A stretch of DNA of 12,022 nucleotides, from NCBI GenBank assembly GCA_021782295.1, contig JAJXVC010000033.1, positions 1 through 12,022 of the forward strand, in the 5' to 3' direction. The position numbers and the translations under genes were made by a program. Shown here piece by piece: positions 1 through 8,207 of the stretch. Below the pieces are notes generated by a model. That model worked only from the letters and a program-made list of their open reading frames with translations. It was not told where the DNA came from and ran no database searches. How positions within the stretch are numbered: the stretch's first letter is position 1; every line of letters begins with the position of its first letter. This stretch comes from a bacterium. Lineage in GTDB: Bacteria; Eremiobacterota; Eremiobacteria; Baltobacterales; Baltobacteraceae.

Positions 1-1
1 C

Positions 2-2038
2 TCGCTTCGCTCGTTGCGCATCGTGAAGCTCCCCGATGGTTTCGGTTCGCCGGTTTGGCTCGACCGCGAGACGATTGCCCTCGCGGGGGGAAAGCGCGAC
101 GCAATTCTCCGCGTCGATCTGCGCAGCGGAGCAGTCACCGATATCGGATCGCTCGGGAGGGGCAGTTGGTGTGCGGCGATCGCTTTATCGCCGCATCGCT
201 TGCGGATCGCCGCCGTCGGCGACCGAACGCGCCGCGTCCTCGTCTTCAATCGTCGCGGAAGACGCTTGTGGAGCGCACCTGTCGGTGCGCACCCTTCGGC
301 CCTCGCATTCGCCCCCGATGGAACGCTCGCCGTTCTTTCGCGCGCAGCTTCCACCGTCAGTTTTTTTAATCGCTCCGGAATATTGACGATGCGGCGCAGC
401 ACCGACTCCCATCCCGCCGCGATCGCCGTCGCGCCGAACGGGAGGAGTTTTGCCGTTGCAGCAAGCGATGCCGGGCGCATCGATCTCTACGCAGCGCAAG
501 CACCCTATCGATCGATCGCGCGCATTTCGGTCGCACCGCATTTCGGCTTCGGCAATTCCTTCGGAAGCTCACCCGACGCACTTGTCTTTGCTCCTGACGG
601 CGCGCTCGTCGTCGCACTCGCAGGCGAAAATCAGCTCGCCCTCGTGCGCGGAGACCACGTCGTCGCGCGCATCCCGGTCGGTTGGTATCCCGATGCGCTT
701 GCGCTCGGCGGCAGCGAACTCTACGTCGCCGACGGGAAGGGTGAGGGCATGCACCCCAACCCGGCCTTCCGTCCACTCGAACGATCGACGTACGCGCAAT
801 ACGTCGCGCTTCTCACAACCGGGGATATTCGCCGCATTTCGTTGGCGGATTTTCAGCACACCTCAGCGCGAAACGGCCACGCTGTTCTTGCGCTCGTTCC
901 AAAACCGCGGCATCGCCCCGCGGATGCAATTCTTCGCGTCGGCGGTCCGATTCGACACGTCATTTACATCATCAAAGAAAACCGCACCTACGATCAGGTG
1001 CTCGGCGATATTAAACGCGCGAACGGCGATGCGCGGCTGGCCTGGTTTGGAGAACGAGTCACACCGAATCAACACGCCATCGCGCGTCGATTCGGGATCC
1101 TCGATAACGCGTATACCGACGCACAGGTGAGCGCGGACGGTCACAACTGGACCGACGCCGCTTTCGCCAACGATTATGTCGAACGATTTTGGCCGCCGAA
1201 TTACGGCGGACGACGGGCGCTCTACGATTTTCAAAACGGAGCGAGCCCGGTCGTACCGCAGGGCGGCTATCTTTGGGACGACGCGCTGCGCAGCGGGGTA
1301 TCCTTTCGCGACTACGGCGAGGATACCGGAGTACCGAAATCCACGAACGCAAACTACCTTGCCGGGGATATGCCCGGATTGCTGGGCCATTTCGATCCTC
1401 GTTACGAGGGTTGGAATTTACACTACAGCGATCTCCTTCGCGAAGCTGAATGGGCACGTGAGTTTCACGCGTTCGTCGCCGCGCACACGCTGCCGCAATT
1501 GGAGATCGTCTATCTTCCCAACGACCATACCGAGGCCGCGCGCGCCGGCGCCTGGACGCCGAAAGCCTATGTAGCGCAGAACGATCTCGCCGTCGGCCGC
1601 TTGATCGCCACACTCTCGCACTCGCCGTATTGGCGGAGTACGGCGGTGTTTATCGTCGAAGACGACGCACAGAACGGCCCCGACCACGTCAGCGATCAAC
1701 GCTCGACGTTCTATATTGCAAGCCCTTATGCTCGCGGCGGCGTGATCTCGAAACGCTACGACACCGCAAGCGTTCTTCGCTCGATCGAACTTATTCTCGG
1801 CATGAAGCCGCTTTCGGTCTACGATGCCTCGGCGCGTCCGCTCGACGCGGCATTCACCGAAAAAGCGAATTTCGCACCCTATACCGCCGTCGCTCCGCAG
1901 ACGCGCCTCAATGCGCGGAACCCCAGCCGAGGAATCGGCGTCCACCGCAGCGCGGCTATGAATTTTGCGATTCCCGACGCCGTCGATCCGACGGTCGCAA
2001 ACGCTGTTCTCTGGGATCTCTATGGAGGGAAGCAATGA
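2..2038 (+). CDS. YVTN-type beta-propeller / phosphoesterase fusion (5' partial)
   Basis: The N-terminal ~310 residues are a run of short propeller-like units (repeated 'APDG/APNG' turns such as ALAFAPDGTLAVL), as in YncE/YVTN surface proteins. The C-terminal half is a phosphoesterase of the acid phosphatase/phospholipase C type (PF04185-like). Its signature IIKENRTYDQVLGD lies near residues 319-332 (counting from the TTG at 14), with Thr325 at the usual nucleophile position. Acidic and His residues likely to bind metal follow in PNDHTEA and EDDAQNGPDHV (about 548-558). Such proteins are normally exported and hydrolyse phosphate esters; the substrate here is unknown. The reading frame is open to the left edge and no signal peptide is visible, so the true start is probably upstream; the TTG at 14 is only a possible start. 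The stop overlaps the next gene's ATG (ATGA), so the two are probably translated together. Family assignment is good; the exact reaction is inferred. Confidence 0.85.
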   Translation, partial: SLRSLRIVKLPDGFGSPVWLDRETIALAGGKRDAILRVDLRSGAVTDIGSLGRGSWCAAIALSPHRLRIAAVGDRTRRVLVFNRRGRRLWSAPVGAHPSALAFAPDGTLAVLSRAASTVSFFNRSGILTMRRSTDSHPAAIAVAPNGRSFAVAASDAGRIDLYAAQAPYRSIARISVAPHFGFGNSFGSSPDALVFAPDGALVVALAGENQLALVRGDHVVARIPVGWYPDALALGGSELYVADGKGEGMHPNPAFRPLERSTYAQYVALLTTGDIRRISLADFQHTSARNGHAVLALVPKPRHRPADAILRVGGPIRHVIYIIKENRTYDQVLGDIKRANGDARLAWFGERVTPNQHAIARRFGILDNAYTDAQVSADGHNWTDAAFANDYVERFWPPNYGGRRALYDFQNGASPVVPQGGYLWDDALRSGVSFRDYGEDTGVPKSTNANYLAGDMPGLLGHFDPRYEGWNLHYSDLLREAEWAREFHAFVAAHTLPQLEIVYLPNDHTEAARAGAWTPKAYVAQNDLAVGRLIATLSHSPYWRSTAVFIVEDDAQNGPDHVSDQRSTFYIASPYARGGVISKRYDTASVLRSIELILGMKPLSVYDASARPLDAAFTEKANFAPYTAVAPQTRLNARNPSRGIGVHRSAAMNFAIPDAVDPTVANAVLWDLYGGKQ

Positions 2039-2751
2039 CCGGACCCGTTCTCGCCGGAACCACCTTCGCCGCATCGGCGGTAGAATGCGTGGAGGCCGCG
2101 ACGATCGTCCTCGCCGTGGCGCTGACGCGAGGATTGCGCGTCGCGTTGCTCGGCACGCTTGGTGCACTCGTCGCGCTGGCAATATTCATTGCCGCGTTCG
2201 GCGCCCTGTTGGTGCGCGCGAGCGCTTTGCCCTATATCGAAACGATCGTTGGGCTTTTCTTGCTTTATTTCGGATGGAAGTGGCTCCGAAAGGCAATCTA
2301 TCGCTACGCCGGGCGAATTCCTATGCGCGATGAAGCCGCAAACTTCCAACGCGACAACGAACGACTGCGCGGATCGCACGACGACCGCGTCGGGATGGCG
2401 ATGGCGTTCCAAGGAGTTCTTCTCGAAGGGTTTGAGGTGGCGATCATTGTGGTGAGTTTTGCCGCGACGTCACACGGTGCACTCGATTGGTCGATCGGCG
2501 GTGCCGCGCTCGCTGCCGTTCTCGTTGCAATCGCCGCGGTTGTCGCCCACGCTCCGTTGACGAACGTTCCCGAAAACGCGCTGAAATTTATCGTCGGCAC
2601 GATGCTCGTTTCGCTCGGGCTCTTTTGGAGCGCGACCGGGCTGGGCTTCGTCTCTCCGCTTGGCGACGGAAGCATCGCCGTTTTGATCGTAGCGACGCTC
2701 CTGATCTCCTACGCGAGTATCGTTCGACTGCGCGCGCCGAGCAATCGCTAA
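2035..2751 (+). CDS. FTR1-like/COG4280-type polytopic membrane protein with two ExxE motifs
   Basis: This is a 238-residue protein with about seven hydrophobic segments (roughly 5-30, 34-58, 65-80, 122-143, 148-170, 182-203, 211-232). Two similar motifs sit in helices 1 and 4: VECVEA (Glu17, Glu20) and LLEGFEVA (Glu131, Glu134). This spacing recalls the paired REGLE motifs of FTR1/EfeU iron permeases, in which the glutamates bind the metal, although the full REGLE is not kept. It looks like the uncharacterised FTR1-related family COG4280. A charged loop (about 83-120) separates the two halves. The ATG at 2035 is chosen because it overlaps the upstream stop by 4 bp, lies just after AGGGAAG, and begins with a membrane helix; the open frame upstream of it lies inside the phosphoesterase gene and is not protein-like. 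A cation transport role is inferred. It could instead be a transporter for another substrate or a membrane partner of the phosphoesterase. Confidence 0.8.
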   Translation: MTGPVLAGTTFAASAVECVEAATIVLAVALTRGLRVALLGTLGALVALAIFIAAFGALLVRASALPYIETIVGLFLLYFGWKWLRKAIYRYAGRIPMRDEAANFQRDNERLRGSHDDRVGMAMAFQGVLLEGFEVAIIVVSFAATSHGALDWSIGGAALAAVLVAIAAVVAHAPLTNVPENALKFIVGTMLVSLGLFWSATGLGFVSPLGDGSIAVLIVATLLISYASIVRLRAPSNR

Positions 2752-2765
2752 ATAAATCTAGCGAT
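2744..2765. repeat. 7-bp inverted repeat spanning the stop codon of the membrane protein gene
   Basis: ATCGCTA (2744-2750) and TAGCGAT (2759-2765) are perfect reverse complements separated by 8 A/T-rich bases. The left arm runs into the TAA stop of the upstream gene. The dyad could be a weak RNA hairpin or a protein-binding site; nothing in the sequence decides between these. Confidence 0.4.
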
Positions 2766-2860
2766 GTCTTTCCAGGCCTCTGCAACCGCGCTGCAGTAGG
2801 CTTGTTTGTAGTTTGCACGCGCCCATTTGCTGAGGCGCAACGCACCTGAAGGAGAGAACT
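2752..2860. other. Intergenic region ahead of the formate operon
   Basis: This 109-bp gap holds the end of the palindrome, the terminator-like hairpin, and a Shine-Dalgarno sequence GGAGAG at 2851-2856, four bases before the ATG of the transporter. A promoter for the formate operon should lie between the hairpin and the start codon or overlap the hairpin, but no convincing -35/-10 pair is visible. Confidence 0.5.
2774..2813 (+). terminator. Probable Rho-independent terminator
   Basis: GCCT-CTGCA (2776-2784) pairs with TGCAG-T-AGGC (2792-2801), with one bulged T (2797) and a 7-base loop ACCGCGC. Two weaker pairs (A2774-T2803, G2775-T2802) can extend the stem. The T-rich stretch TTGTTTGTAGTTT (2802-2813 region) follows at once. 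This would end the phosphoesterase/membrane-protein unit and isolate the formate operon. The tail is interrupted by G and A, so termination may be partial, and an attenuator in a leader RNA is possible. Confidence 0.55.
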
Positions 2861-4168
2861 ATGGACGCAACCGCTCCGGGTTCCAACCGCTGGGGAATCG
2901 CCATTGCAGGCATCATCGTGATGATTTGCTTGGGAACAGTCTATTCGTGGAGTATCTTCACCAACGCGCTCATCGCCGGATTCAATTGGTCGACGCAGCA
3001 AGCGACGACGCCGTTCGAAACCGCAATCTTCTTTCTCGGTCTCGGAGCCTTCGTCGGCGGACGTTGGCAAGACCGCGTCGGGCCGCGCACGGTCACGATC
3101 GTCGGAGCGCTGATTTGGGGAATCGGCGTTTTTCTCGCCGGCCTCGGCACACAGCACTTCGGACATACGTGGATGCTCGTCACCTACGGCGTGATCGGCG
3201 GCTTCGGCAACGGCATGGCCTATGTCACGCCGGTGGCGATGGTCACAAAATGGTTTCCCGATATGCGCGGATTGGGGAGCGGGCTCGTCGTGATGGGTTT
3301 CGGGCTCGGCGCATTTTTCTACAATCAGGTCGTTACGCGCATGGCGGCATACGCCGCGATTGCAAAACCCGCGCTCGCCTACGTGAAGGCACGCGATGCG
3401 TCGATCAAAGCCGGAACTCCGTTCGACCCGACAACTTATCAGCTCTCGCACGACCTCATGCACGGACTGATGAGCATTCTCCTGGTCTCGGGAATCGTCT
3501 TTATCGTGCTCGGTGGTATCGCAGCGTTCGCACTCAAAAATCCACCTGCGCCGAAAACCGCGGCATCCTCGGGCAGCGGTTTTACCATGGCACAGGCCTT
3601 TGCAACGCCGCAGCTCTACGGTCTCTGGCTGTTGCTCTTCCTCAACGTTACTGCAGGGATTTTTGTAATCTCCAATGCCGTGCCGATGATCAGCCAGTTC
3701 GCAGCGGTCGGCATTCCGACTGCGGCGCTCTGGTATGGCCTGATCGCCGTCTTTAACGGCCTCGGGAGGTTTTTCTGGGGATCGATCTCCGATCGTCTGG
3801 GGAGAAATCTCACCTATACGGTAATGTATCTCATACAAGTGGTGATATTTTTCTCCGTAGGTCACGTTGCCGGCCTCACCGGCGTCCTCATCTGCTTCGC
3901 AATCGTGCTGCTCTGCTACGGCGGAGGCTTCGGCGTTATGCCGTCGTTTAACGCCGATTACTTCGGCACGGCGAACATGGGCGAGATCTACGGCTTCATC
4001 CTCACGGCATGGGGGCTCGGCGGCGTCGTCGGGCCGGCGATCGCCGGATTCGTTCAAGACAAAACGGGTTCGTATACCGGCGCCCTCTCGACGATCGCCG
4101 TCATGCTCGTCATTGCTGCGGTCATTCCGTTCCTCATTAAAAAACCGCAGACACCCTCGAACGCATAA
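2861..4168 (+). CDS. OFA-family MFS transporter (oxalate/formate antiporter family), probable formate carrier
   Basis: This 435-residue protein has twelve predicted membrane segments and MFS signatures: GGRWQDRVGPR (66-76) in the loop between helices 2 and 3, and its C-half counterpart GRFFWGSISDRLGR (302-315). The opening VYSWSIFTNAL and the NGLGRFFWG block are typical of the oxalate/formate antiporter (OxlT) family. The loop between about 161 and 200 is longer than in most MFS proteins. From memory, OxlT binds oxalate with an Arg in helix 8 and Lys355 in helix 11. Here the helix-11 site appears to read LTAWG, with Trp384 where OxlT has Lys, which suggests a monocarboxylate rather than oxalate. 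The start is supported by GGAGAG at 2851-2856. The gene sits 23 bp upstream of the formate dehydrogenase gene, so formate uptake (or export) is the natural role. Family is confident; substrate is inferred from context. Confidence 0.88.
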   Translation: MDATAPGSNRWGIAIAGIIVMICLGTVYSWSIFTNALIAGFNWSTQQATTPFETAIFFLGLGAFVGGRWQDRVGPRTVTIVGALIWGIGVFLAGLGTQHFGHTWMLVTYGVIGGFGNGMAYVTPVAMVTKWFPDMRGLGSGLVVMGFGLGAFFYNQVVTRMAAYAAIAKPALAYVKARDASIKAGTPFDPTTYQLSHDLMHGLMSILLVSGIVFIVLGGIAAFALKNPPAPKTAASSGSGFTMAQAFATPQLYGLWLLLFLNVTAGIFVISNAVPMISQFAAVGIPTAALWYGLIAVFNGLGRFFWGSISDRLGRNLTYTVMYLIQVVIFFSVGHVAGLTGVLICFAIVLLCYGGGFGVMPSFNADYFGTANMGEIYGFILTAWGLGGVVGPAIAGFVQDKTGSYTGALSTIAVMLVIAAVIPFLIKKPQTPSNA

Positions 4169-4180
4169 CGCAACAACCGT

Positions 4181-4187
4181 AGGAGAG
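4181..4187 (+). promoter_or_regulatory. Shine-Dalgarno site of fdhA
   Basis: AGGAGAG ends four bases before the ATG at 4192. An in-frame TAG at 4180-4182 excludes any upstream extension, which fixes the N-terminus and rules out a hidden signal peptide. The transporter gene has nearly the same site at 2851-2856. Confidence 0.75.
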
Positions 4188-4191
4188 ACGC

Positions 4192-7100
4192 ATGGCGAAA
4201 ACGACGATCGACATTACCGGGCTCGCGGCCGCTCGCGGTACGCGACCTTCATTAAACGATCGCATTGGCGATTTGCCGAACGTCGCCTCGCAACGTACTC
4301 AAAACCTCCGGGCTCGCATCGACGGCGCGAAGGCGGTCACCAGTGTGTGCCCGTACTGCGCCGTCGGCTGCAGTACGCTTGCCTACGTCGATGATTCGGG
4401 CAAGTTGCTGGACGTCGAAGGCAACCCCGATAGCCCCATCAATGCGGGGCACCTCTGTCCGAAGGGATCGGCGATCTTCGGCATGACGATCAACGATCGG
4501 CGCTGGACGACCGTCCACTATCGCGCGCCGTATGCAACGCATTGGGAAGAGAAGCCGCTCGCGTGGGCATTGGAGCGCATCGCCGCGCGCGTAAAAGAGA
4601 CACGCGATGCAACGTTCGTTCGCGAACGCGATGGAAAGCGCGTCAATCATACGCTGGGTATCGCCTCGCTCGGCGGCGCGACGTTCGGTATCGAGGAGAA
4701 CTACCTCCTCGGGAAATTGATGCATAGTCTCGGCGTCGTCGCAATAGAGAATCAAGCGCGAATATGACACTCCTCGACGGTGCCCGGTCTGGGCACCTCG
4801 TTCGGCCGCGGCGGCGCAACCGTTTGGCTCCCCGACCTCGAGAACGCCGACTGTATTCTCATTCAGGGCTCGAACTTCGCTGAAGCGCACCCGGTCGCGT
4901 TCCGTTTCGTGATGAAAGCGAAGGAACGCGGCGCAACCATCATTCACGTCGATCCCCGTTTTACGCGCACGTCGGCGGTTGCCGACCTCTATGCGCCGAT
5001 CCGCAGCGGCACGGACATCGCGTTTTTAGGCGGTATCATTAACTACGTTCTTTCGAACGAGCGTTATTTTCGCGACTATGTCACCGCATATACCAACGCG
5101 GGTTCGATCGTGAGCGAGGCCTTCGTCGATACCGACGAACTCGACGGCATGTTCTCCGGATGGAACGCCGAGACGAATTCGTACGATACCTCAAGCTGGA
5201 CTTTTGAACGGAACGAAGACGGATCGCTTCGTCGCGACGTCAGCCTGCAGCACCCTCGGTGCGTGCTCAACGTGCTTCGTCGCCATTTCTCCCGATATAC
5301 TCCGGAGATGGTCGAACGCGTGTGCGGAACGCCGCAACACCTGTTCTTAAAAATCGCCGAGTTGCTGGCGAGCAATAGCGGACGGGAGCGCACTTCGGCA
5401 TTTGCCTATGCCGTCGGATGGACGCAACATACCACCGGCGTGCAGTTCGTTCGCACCGCAGCGATCTTGCAACTCTTGCTCGGCAATATCGGGCGCCCCG
5501 GCGGCGGCATCATGGCCCTGCGCGGGCATGCCGATATTCAAGGCGCGACCGACGTACCCACGCTTTACGATTTGTTGCCCGGCTATCTGCCGATGCCGTC
5601 GGCGTTGCACGACGAACAGACGCTCGAACGCTATCTGGTGAGGAACACGAAAAAGACCGGTTGGTGGGCGAATACGCCGAAATACGTCGTATCGTTACTC
5701 AAAGCGTTCTACGGCGATGCCGCGCGCGCGGAGAACGAATTTTGCTACGCGTATCTGCCGCAGCTCGTCGGCGACCACTCGGTGCTTCCGACTACGTTCG
5801 CAATGAAGGATGGGTCGGTCAACGGTTACTTCGTCATCGGACAGAACCCCGGCGCCTCCGCGCAGAACGCCGAACTGGTGAGTTCGGCAATGGAGCGCCT
5901 CGATTGGCTGGTCAACATCGACTTCTTCGATAACGAGACGGCCTCGTTCTGGAAACGCGAAGGCGCCGACCCGGCAAAGATCGGCACGGAGGTTTTCTTT
6001 CTTCCCGGAGCGACGGTGCTCGAAAAAGAAGGCACGATGACGCAGACCTCACGCGTGCTGCAATGGCACGACCGAGCGATCGAACCGCTCGGTGACGCGA
6101 AAAGCGACCTTTGGTATTTTTACGATCTCGGAAAGCGGCTCAAAGCGCTCTACGCCGATTCGCTCGATCCGAAAGATCGGCCGATTCTCGATATGACCTG
6201 GAATTACGATAGCGAAGACGAGCGCGAGCGTGCCTCCGGCGAACCCTCGGCGCTACGCGTACTCCACGAAATCAATGGGTTCACCGTCGCCGACGGGCGG
6301 CAGGTTGCGGGCTTCGCCGATCTTGCCGATGACGGCAGCACCGCGAGCGGATGCTGGATTTACTCCGGCGTCTGCCCCGATGCGACGACGAACCGCGCCC
6401 GCGGGCGCGTCGCCGACGGAACGAGTTCCCCCGGATGGGGCTGGGCGTGGCCTGCAAATCGGCGCACGCTCTATAACCGCGCCTCGGCGGATCCCGCCGG
6501 CAATCCGTGGAGCGAGCGCAAGAAATATATTTGGTGGGACGCGCAACGGCGCGAGTGGACCGGCGATGATGTTCCGGATTTTCCGAAAGGGAAAGACCCC
6601 GCAACGCCGGCGCGCGCCGATGCAACCGGTATCGACGCGCACTCAGGTGCCGACCCCTTCATTATGAACCTCGACGGACGCGGGCAACTTTTCGTGGCCG
6701 GCGCACTGGTCGACGCTCCGCTTCCGGTGCATTATGAGCCGTTACAATCGGTCATCGAGAATCCGTTGTACGGGCAACAAAGTAATCCACTGCTGCGCGA
6801 ATGGAAACGTGACGACAATCGCTACAATCGCGCCGTCGATCCCGATTTCCCCTACGTGCTGACGACCTATCGAATAACGGAGATGTCGGGCATCATGACG
6901 CGATATATTCCTTGGCTCGCCGAACTGCAACCGGAGGCGTTCTGCGAGATCGATCCCGAACTTGCAGTCGAGAAGGGCATCGCCAACGGCAGCTACGTTA
7001 CGATCTCAACGGCGCTCGGCGAGATGGAAGCGCGCGCGTTGGTGAGCGGCCGGATGCAACCGTTGCGGCTCGGGAAGGGACGACGCATCCATCAGATCGG

Positions 7101-7344
7101 CATTCCCTATAATTACGGCCGCATGGTCGGCTTTGCGCGTGGAGATTCACCCGGAGAGCTGATCGCGCTTTCGATGGATCCGAATGTCTCCATCCACGAA
7201 GCGAAATCGTTAACGTGCTCGATACGCCCGGGGCGACGCGCGGCGCGTGCCGCCGGAAGCATCGAAGCCGAGGTTCCCGCTTCGCAACGGCGCGACTACG
7301 GCGCCGGATCGACGCATGGAATCGACGCCGGAGAACGACGCTGA
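4192..7344 (+). CDS. fdhA: Formate dehydrogenase catalytic subunit, selenocysteine-containing (FdnG/FdoG type)
   Basis: This Mo/W-bis-MGD enzyme oxidises formate to CO2. Read through the in-frame TGA at 4765-4767, it is 1050 residues (FdnG is about 1015). The proximal [4Fe-4S] ligands are Cys53, Cys56, Cys60 and Cys89 (CPYCAVGC...CPKGS). Selenocysteine is residue 192 in ENQARI-U-HSSTV, followed by catalytic His193; FdnG has DNQARV-U-HGPTV. Beyond the UGA the sequence stays FdnG-like: SFGRG, AEAHPVAFRFVMKAKE, IHVDPRFTRTSAVADLYAP, WTQHTTGVQ, LLLGNIGRPGGG, ALRGHADIQGATD, NRRTLYNRASADPAGNPW. A C-terminal dinucleotide-binding domain lies at about 885-1000. Unlike FdnG there is no twin-arginine motif or hydrophobic stretch before Cys53, so a cytoplasmic location is predicted. 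Its TGA stop shares one base with the ATG of fdhB. Activity should need SelA/B/C/D, FdhD and molybdopterin synthesis. Ordinary annotation would call two pieces, 4192-4767 and about 4780-7344. Confidence 0.95.
4765..4767 (+). other. UGA selenocysteine codon (residue 192)
   Basis: The TGA lies in frame between two segments of one FdnG-like protein, at exactly the active-site Sec position of that family (NQAR-x-U-H). The codon after it is CAC (His), as in E. coli fdhF and fdnG. No frameshift is needed, since 4192 and the downstream segment share one phase. Confidence 0.95.
4775..4800 (+). promoter_or_regulatory. Bacterial SECIS-like hairpin
   Basis: GGTGCCC (4779-4785) and GGGCACC (4791-4797) form a perfect 7-bp stem closing the loop GGTCT (4786-4790). 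CGA/TCG (4775-4777/4798-4800) can add three pairs below a bulged C4778. The upper stem starts 11 nt after the UGA, and GGT-CTG are codons 7 and 8 after it, the same placement as in the E. coli fdhF SECIS recalled from memory. SelB is expected to bind here to deliver Sec-tRNA. Unlike the fdhF element, there is no bulged U in the upper stem. Confidence 0.85.
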
Positions 7345-8207
7345 TGGCGACGGGCTTCTTCACCGACTCCACGCTTTGCATCGGCTGCAAGGCCTGCGAA
7401 GTCGCGTGTAAGCAATGGAACGAGTTGCCTTCGGATGGTTTTGAATTTACCGGCAACTCCTACGATAACACCAGCCAACTCTCGGGTACGACTTGGCGAC
7501 ACGTTGATTTCGTCGAACGCGAATCGATCGATGCAGATGGGCTCGCTGCGAGTTGGTCGATGCTGAGCGATGTCTGCAAGCACTGCACGCACGCAGGCTG
7601 CTTGGAAGCCTGCCCGACCGGCGCGATCGTTCGCAACGAATTCGGCAGCGTTTTCGTCCAGCCCGATATCTGTAACGGCTGCGGGTACTGCGTCGTTTCT
7701 TGCCCATTCGGTGTGATCGATCTTATCGAAGCAGTCGGGCGCGGCGACGATGCGGCGAAATATAGTGTCGCCACTCTGCACGAAGATCGTCTCAACGAAC
7801 GCAAGACCGCCGTGCAAGCGACCGGAGGCGTCGCCGGAAAGTGTACGCTCTGTTACGACCGTCAGCGAATCGGCATGGTACCGGCCTGTGCGAAAGCCTG
7901 CCCGACCGAGTCGATCCAATTCGGCGAGATCGAGCAACTGCGCGAGCGAGCGAAACAGCGCGTCGAAACGTTGCGCGAACGCGGCGTCGATGCGCGGTTG
8001 TACGGCGCCGATGATATCGGCGGCGGCATCGGTCCTCTCAACGCATTTTTCCTTCTCACCGATAGCCCCGAGGCCTACAACCTGCCTGCCGAACCGGTGC
8101 TTCCCTCGACACGACAGGTGATGGGTTACGCCGCAGCAGCCGCCGCAGCGTTGACGCTGGCGACGATCGGCTGGGCAATATTCCGCGGTGAGGGCGGTGA
8201 AGCATGA
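7344..8207 (+). CDS. fdhB: Formate dehydrogenase iron-sulfur subunit with C-terminal membrane anchor (FdnH type)
   Basis: This 287-residue subunit carries electrons from FdhA to the membrane subunit. Sixteen cysteines form four [4Fe-4S] sites in the FdnH/DmsB order: CIGCKACEVAC (Cys12, 15, 18, 22), CKHCTHAGCLEACP (78, 81, 86, 90), CNGCGYCVVSCP (110, 113, 116, 120), and Cys167, 170, 182, 186. A single hydrophobic helix at about 260-280 (MGYAAAAAAALTLATIGWAIF) matches the C-terminal anchor of FdnH. Length is close to FdnH (294). The ATG at 7344 overlaps the fdhA stop by one base (TGATG), and the first Cys motif follows within 12 residues, as expected for this family. The in-frame open region upstream of it lies inside fdhA and is not used. 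The stop overlaps the next start by 4 bp (ATGA). Confidence 0.95.
   Translation: MATGFFTDSTLCIGCKACEVACKQWNELPSDGFEFTGNSYDNTSQLSGTTWRHVDFVERESIDADGLAASWSMLSDVCKHCTHAGCLEACPTGAIVRNEFGSVFVQPDICNGCGYCVVSCPFGVIDLIEAVGRGDDAAKYSVATLHEDRLNERKTAVQATGGVAGKCTLCYDRQRIGMVPACAKACPTESIQFGEIEQLRERAKQRVETLRERGVDARLYGADDIGGGIGPLNAFFLLTDSPEAYNLPAEPVLPSTRQVMGYAAAAAAALTLATIGWAIFRGEGGEA

Noticed and set aside
14..16. TTG as the genuine start of the propeller/phosphoesterase gene
   Set aside because: The frame is open to the window edge, no ribosome site is visible, and the expected export signal is missing, so the start most likely lies outside the window.
1418..2182. Open frame of 254 codons on the minus strand under the phosphoesterase gene
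   Set aside because: Arg-rich, no domain, and antisense to well-supported coding sequence across a gene boundary.
2802..2830. Sigma-70 promoter with TTGTTT as -35
   Set aside because: At 17-bp spacing the -10 position reads ATTTGC, which does not resemble TATAAT.
2812..2833. Sigma-54-like promoter (TTGCAC ... TTTGCT) ahead of the transporter
   Set aside because: The -24 GG is missing and the spacing between the two elements is about 3 bp too long, so it does not meet the strict GG-N10-GC rule.
2588..4057. Long open frame of 489 codons on the minus strand opposite the OFA transporter
   Set aside because: Its translation is rich in Arg, His, Asp, Glu and Cys with no recognisable domain, and it lies antisense to a clear MFS gene. 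High-GC coding DNA often leaves such open frames on the other strand.
4765..4767. TGA as a true stop, making fdhA a pseudogene or a split gene
   Set aside because: The position, flanking residues, following His codon and SECIS-like hairpin all match a Sec codon, and the downstream part is fully intact.
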